A stretch of DNA of 31,286 nt from a virus, in the IMG/VR virus record IMGVR_UViG_3300044634_000484, positions 1 through 31,286 of that record, one strand, 5' to 3'. The notes under the pieces were generated by a model. The model searched no databases, was not told the DNA's origin, and saw only the letters and a list, made by a program, of their open reading frames with translations. This document shows, piece by piece, positions 8,001 through 14,000 of this stretch. Position numbers and translations under genes: made by a program. The first letter of the stretch is position 1. The number at the start of each line of letters is the position of its first letter.

Positions 8001-11000
8001 GAGCTTTATGCAGCAGTTGATGCCGCAAATAGCGGATACAATTTTGGTGGGCAGATCATGAGTGGCACATATGGGTATGGAAGAGAAAGCACTCTATCAA
8101 TATGGGCAAGATTAGTTAACTCTAAGGATTATCCAAAAGTAATTAGAGCAGCAACAGTTGCTTCTGATGCTGCAATCCTTTCACAACTTACTGGAATGGA
8201 TATTAAAGATGCCACAAAGAGAGTTTCTGCAGATTATGATTCAGCAATAGAGCATGCTAAAAAAGCAGCAGCCAAAAATGGGACAAGAAAAACAGAAGAG
8301 TTTGTAAAGGCAAGAACAGCTCAGCTTATTAGATTGAGCAAAGAGTTCCCAGGTGCAAATTTAATTCTAGATAAATATTCAGATAAAAATAAGTACGATC
8401 AAAATGCAAAATCAGCTCGTATGAAAGCTATAGCTCCTCAGACATATGCAGGAACAATGAGATCTGTGATTGACGATTTAGTAAAAGAAGGAGTTTTAAC
8501 TCAAGCTCAAGCAAAGAAAGTCTTTGGAATTTTAGGCCAAACATCAGATTTTTACGATCCAATTTCTAAATCTCATACTATGACTGCAAAAAGATCTGCT
8601 TCAATATTTAAGCCAGGAGAGTTGCAAGCCCTGCTTGTTGAAGAAGGAATGTCAAGAGCAGAAGCAGAAAAATATGCTGGTGTTACTGGAGTAAGATCAA
8701 ATAATTTTGTTGGTCAATCTACTGGACTTTCGAGATCATTTAACACAATGGGCAACTGGTTACAGCAAAGTACAGATGGTGTTTTTCTAGATGAAGTTTC
8801 ACCATTTAAAGACGAAGCGAAAAGCAACTTTATAGCAGGGATTAAAAAACTTAAAGCTAAGTTGGGAATTACAGGCCCCACAACAATGAAGGAAATCATT
8901 AGACAGCTTACCTTGTCGAGAATAAAATCTGGAGTGGGCTATAACTCTAAAATGGTCACAACACTTGGTGGAAGGTTGGCGGGCAGGGGAATTTCTTTTG
9001 CAAAACCAGCACTAGGTCCACTTGCTGGAGCATTTAACAAGGGCGGAATGATTCCAGGTGGATCAATATCTAGAAACAGAAAAAATTATGGATTTGTATC
9101 CCCAGCTCTAAGATTATTGGCGCCAGCACAACAACTTAAAATATTGCAGCAAGCTCGTGAAATGTCCGCCACAACACCTGCTGGATATATTCCAGCATCA
9201 TATAGTCATTTGCTAACACCAAGCACAGGAAGAAGTTTCCCAGTTCCTGGAGTTGCTGGGGTTTATCAAAACGAAGAAAAGAAAAAGGTGTTCTTTAAAG
9301 CGGTTCCAAATGAAGTTAGCTTAACAGCAGAAATGCGTGGAACAGAAATTGGAAGAATCCTAGGTCTTGTAACTCCAGTTCAAGTTGCAAGATCAATTCG
9401 CAATCCACTGGACCCAACTGGCAAGTCTAGATTCCTTGGAGCAGAGTCAGATTACGATGAAGGCTTTATTAATCCAAATACATCAGTACCTGGAAAGTTT
9501 ACTCAAGATGAAGTTTTAGATCAATTTATTGCATCAATGATTCTTGCAAATAAAGATTTGTCTAGATCAAATGTACACGGAAGAAGATTAGCAGATGTTG
9601 GCAACGGTGGAGTTTTAGCTAAAGCATCTATGAATGATGACTATGCAAAAACATTACCATCTATGGAAGAGATGGCACTGGCAAACTTGTTGCAAGTCAA
9701 GGGTGGATCTAGAAAAGATTTTGCTCGTGATACCGCTCCTATTATTGCAAAGATGACTGCAAAAGAATATGGCGATAAGATTAAAGAAAAGATGGAAGCC
9801 GCATATCCAGAATTAAAGAGATACATCAAGTCTCTTCCTAAAAAAGATAGAAAGCCTTATGATGCATTGCTTAAGAGATTTGAAGAAGGAATGGATGTTG
9901 ATTGGTCTAAGTATCATGCAATGCACGTTAATCCAAAATATCTTAATGCTGGAGGACCAGTTGGTGGAGGCCCTGTTCAAAGAAGTAGATATGCTTATGG
10001 ACGTAAAAAAGATGGATCTAGAGTATCAGGAAATCCAGCAAAAAGAGCTCAGCAGGAAAGATTAAAGGCTGAGCGATCAGTAACACCTGTATCTAGATCT
10101 GGATACACATCTTCAGGCAATCCTCAAATGCAAGTACAACAAATTCCTTATGTTGGCGGAGCTGGAGTTTTTGGAAACGCATTTGGTGCATCGCAAACTG
10201 GACAATCTCAGCAGGCTATAAACACTTTGAGACTTTCACAAATTGGTCAGCTTCCAGCAGGAATAACTAGATCTTTTAAATCTTTAACTGACTCAATTAA
10301 ATTAGGCACAGTAGGATTAAGATACGGAATTATGAATTCAGGAAAATATCTGAGTTCAGCTTATGCAGATTATGCAAAAGAACGAATAAGCTCTGCAAGA
10401 ACAACTACAAGAACTATTAGAGAAGGTATTTTAAGAGAGCAGTCCAAGAGGCTGTCTGCAGCATATCCAGGACAAATGATGCCGATGTATATGTCTGGCC
10501 CAGGGGCTGGTGTTGGAAGCCTTGGAGCAGTTGGCGCTTGGAAAGACTCTGGACAAGATGGAGTCAAGAGTCGTAAAGTAGGAACTTATGGCTATAGACG
10601 CCGAGAATTTATGGATGCAGATGGCAAGATCTATAACACAAAGGCTGCAAAAGCCGCAGGAATTGACACTAGAGTAAGAGGCGGAATGGGCATGGGTGCC
10701 CAAATGGGTATCGGAATGGCTGGCTCTATGGGCGCCATGTCATTAATGCAACAGGAAAAAGTTTTGGGCATGAGCGGAATGACAGCTGGATTAGCCGTTA
10801 TGGGTGCCTCTACTATACTGCCTATGTTGCCATGGAAAACAATGGCAAGTTCAGTAAAATCAACTACAGCTTCTATAGTAGCATCAGTTAAAGCTTTTAA
10901 GAACTTTAAAGATGCAATTTCTAAAACAGGCGCAGCCGCAGCAGATTTTGTTAAAAAGTTTAAATTACTTGGCGCAACTTTATCAGTTGTTTTGGTAGGA

Positions 11001-14000
11001 CTTGATATTTGGAAGAAGTATAGCAATGCTCAACAAGATGCTGCAATGGCTCTATCTATTACCGCAAAAGGTGCTGAACAAGCTGGAATAAAATATTTCA
11101 ATCTTAATCAGTACTTAACAGACTATATTGAAAAACAGAAATTAGCAAACGCAGCAGCACAAGGATCGAAAAGCAACTCAATAGGAATGCCTGGCATACC
11201 TCAGTCCATAGACGAAATGAAAAAGGCAAAAGAAGATGGCAAGGTCCTTAAAGAGTTAATTGAATCTATTAATAGAACTTCAAGCACAGGTGAACTTCAA
11301 AGATTAATAAATAATCAAAAAGCACAATATGTTGCAGGAGGCTTAAGTATAGAGCAAGCAAACTCCATGATATATGGAGCAATTGCTAATAGCGAAAAGG
11401 CTTCACAGGCTTACAAGTTGTTGGCAGATCAAGGCTTTGGCGCAATTCAAGATAAATCAACTGCAGCAGAATATGCTGTTAGCAATTTAGTAAACACATT
11501 AAATAACAATAAGTCAGTATGGCAGATATTTAATACTAAAGATGTAAGCTTGTGGAACCCAATGTCTCCATATAACGCTATAACAGATACTTTTGCAGAT
11601 GCTAACGCACAAAAGAAAGCTGTTATCTCTGGTTTTGAAAGCATGATTGGCATAGTTAACGCAGGCACTCAAGCGCTCATTGGAACAAAAAATGCTCAAG
11701 GAGATCTTATTGATGAGCATGAAGCATATCAAACAATATTGGCCAGCACAGAAAAGAATATACCTGAATTTAATATTCCAATTGGCAAAGATACGTATGA
11801 TACTTTGGTAGAGATGAGCCCAAAGCTAGCAGAAATTACAAATAAGTTTGATACATTAAAATCAATTATAGCAAAAACTAAACTGTTTACTTCTGGAATT
11901 AATATTGATCTAAAGGCTATCGATGCTAATTTAGCTATAAAGCTAGCTGGATTTACTGCAGCAATTGGATCAGGTATTTCTGAATTAACTAAAGCTGGTG
12001 ATGAAAATAATACATATGGGTCAACTGGCAAGGTATTAAAGAGACTGCAAGAATCAATTTTAGCTACTTCAGCAGCTTCACAAAAAGCAGCAGCAGTTTC
12101 TCAAAGAAACATTCAGGAAGAAATAAAATTAATTGCTAAAAAAATTAGCCTTATTGAAGATGAAAAAAATAAAAAGCTAGATTCTTTAAGAGCAACTCAA
12201 GACGCATCTAACTATGCATTAGAATTGCAAAAACTTCAAATAGAATATGCGGACGCTGTTGCTCGTGGAGATGTTTCTGGTGCAGCCAGAGCAAGAATAA
12301 GCATTGATCAGCTTACATCTAATAGACAAGCGGACTTAGCTGAAAAAGCAATACAAGATGAAGCAGCTAGACTAAAAGCTATTGAGCAAAAGAAAATAGA
12401 TGCAAAACAAGCTGCAGCTGATAAAAAAGCAATTGCTTTCCAGGACAGACAAGATAATGCAACAAATGCTGCTGCAGTTATGGATGTAGTTAAAGGATTT
12501 AAAGCAACTTACGATGAGATAACCGCTTTAAGAATAACAAATAGCATGATGCCAGAAAGCGAAGCGAAAAGAAAGGCGGAGGCCCAGCTTGTCGGCAAGC
12601 TAGACGATTTGCTTAAAAAAGTTGGTGTAGCTGGAACTGGATCAAGCGAAACCGCAAAAGCTATAAGAGAATCTTTTGCCCAGTACTTTAATAAAGATGG
12701 AACAGTAAAGAAGGTTTATGTTGAATCTCCTGGTTTACCTGACGCTACAACCAGGGGTGTAACCGCAACAACAATTACCACTTTAAATAAAGATATTTTA
12801 AAGATACTTGATAGAGACGTTGCATTGGTATCTAGTATGGCTACTCAGATTACTGGAGGTAAAGGCTACTCGATAAAAACAATGACTGAAGAAATCGTTG
12901 CTGCTCTAAAAGGAAAAGGCACTGGAACTTATTCTGACCCAATAAATGCTGGAACGACTGTTGGACAATTGGGTAAGAGTTCTATTAATTGGGGAGATAA
13001 GTATGATCCAAATAGCAGTAGAGAACAGGTAAAAAAGTTTGCCCAAAAGAAAGGCTATAAGCCAGGAACTAACTTTTACTTTAGAGAAGCCGATGGAACA
13101 ATAAAACAATTTGTTGTACTTAAGGATGGTAACATCCAGCTACAAAAAATTACTACAAAAGCTGATGGTGGGCCAGTCAGAGGTGAAGGAACTGGAACAT
13201 CAGATTCAATTCCAGCAATGCTTTCAAATGGAGAATATGTAGTTAGAGCATCTTCTGTTGCAAAATATGGCGTAGAGGCACTTGATGCATTAAATGCACA
13301 AAAGCTACATAAGGGAGGGCCAGTTGGCCATAGACATGGAAGAAATTTACCAGGGTCAAAATTTAGATGGAATCCATATGATGAAGACATGCCAGATTAC
13401 TGGAGTGATGGAAGTCCTTCAGGAAGTCCTTATACTCAAAGATGGGGAGCGCTAAGATACGGTCCTGCCAAGGGTAAAGATATTTGGGGCGGAACAGAGA
13501 TACCAGGACTTCCGTTTAGTGGAAAGATAGCTAATCGCTCAGATTACTGGCATCAGATAGCCGAGCAGCCTATTAAGTATAGTGGGCCAGGAATGGGTCT
13601 TGACAAGGATCCAATGCGTTACGCAGGATCTGGAGCTTCTATGGGAGGCATTGGAAACGGCGTTTACGGACCTGGTTTTATGACATTTGCAACTGGCGGT
13701 TTCGTAGGTAATAAAAACGGTAACTGGTTTAGTAAGTTTAATCCAGTAAATGCTATCACCTCATTTATAGAGGGGATAGGTAGCGGAATGATGGGTCGCC
13801 AAACTCAGGGCAAAGCTACCAATGTTAAGCTTGGATTAACGCAGCAAGAAAAAGATAGAGCTCTACTGCAAACAGCACAAATGCTTTCAGGTTATACATC
13901 AGCATTTAATTTGAAGAATAATACTAGCCCAGAAATTTTTGGAAATAAGTCTCTAGGTGTTTCAGCTGACTTACTTGCACTGCTACCAGCCATTGGCGGA

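Noticed and set aside
9859-10065. A plus-strand 68-residue open frame inside the tape measure.
   Set aside because: It is out of frame within a long continuous gene, lacks a ribosome site and has no recognisable domain.
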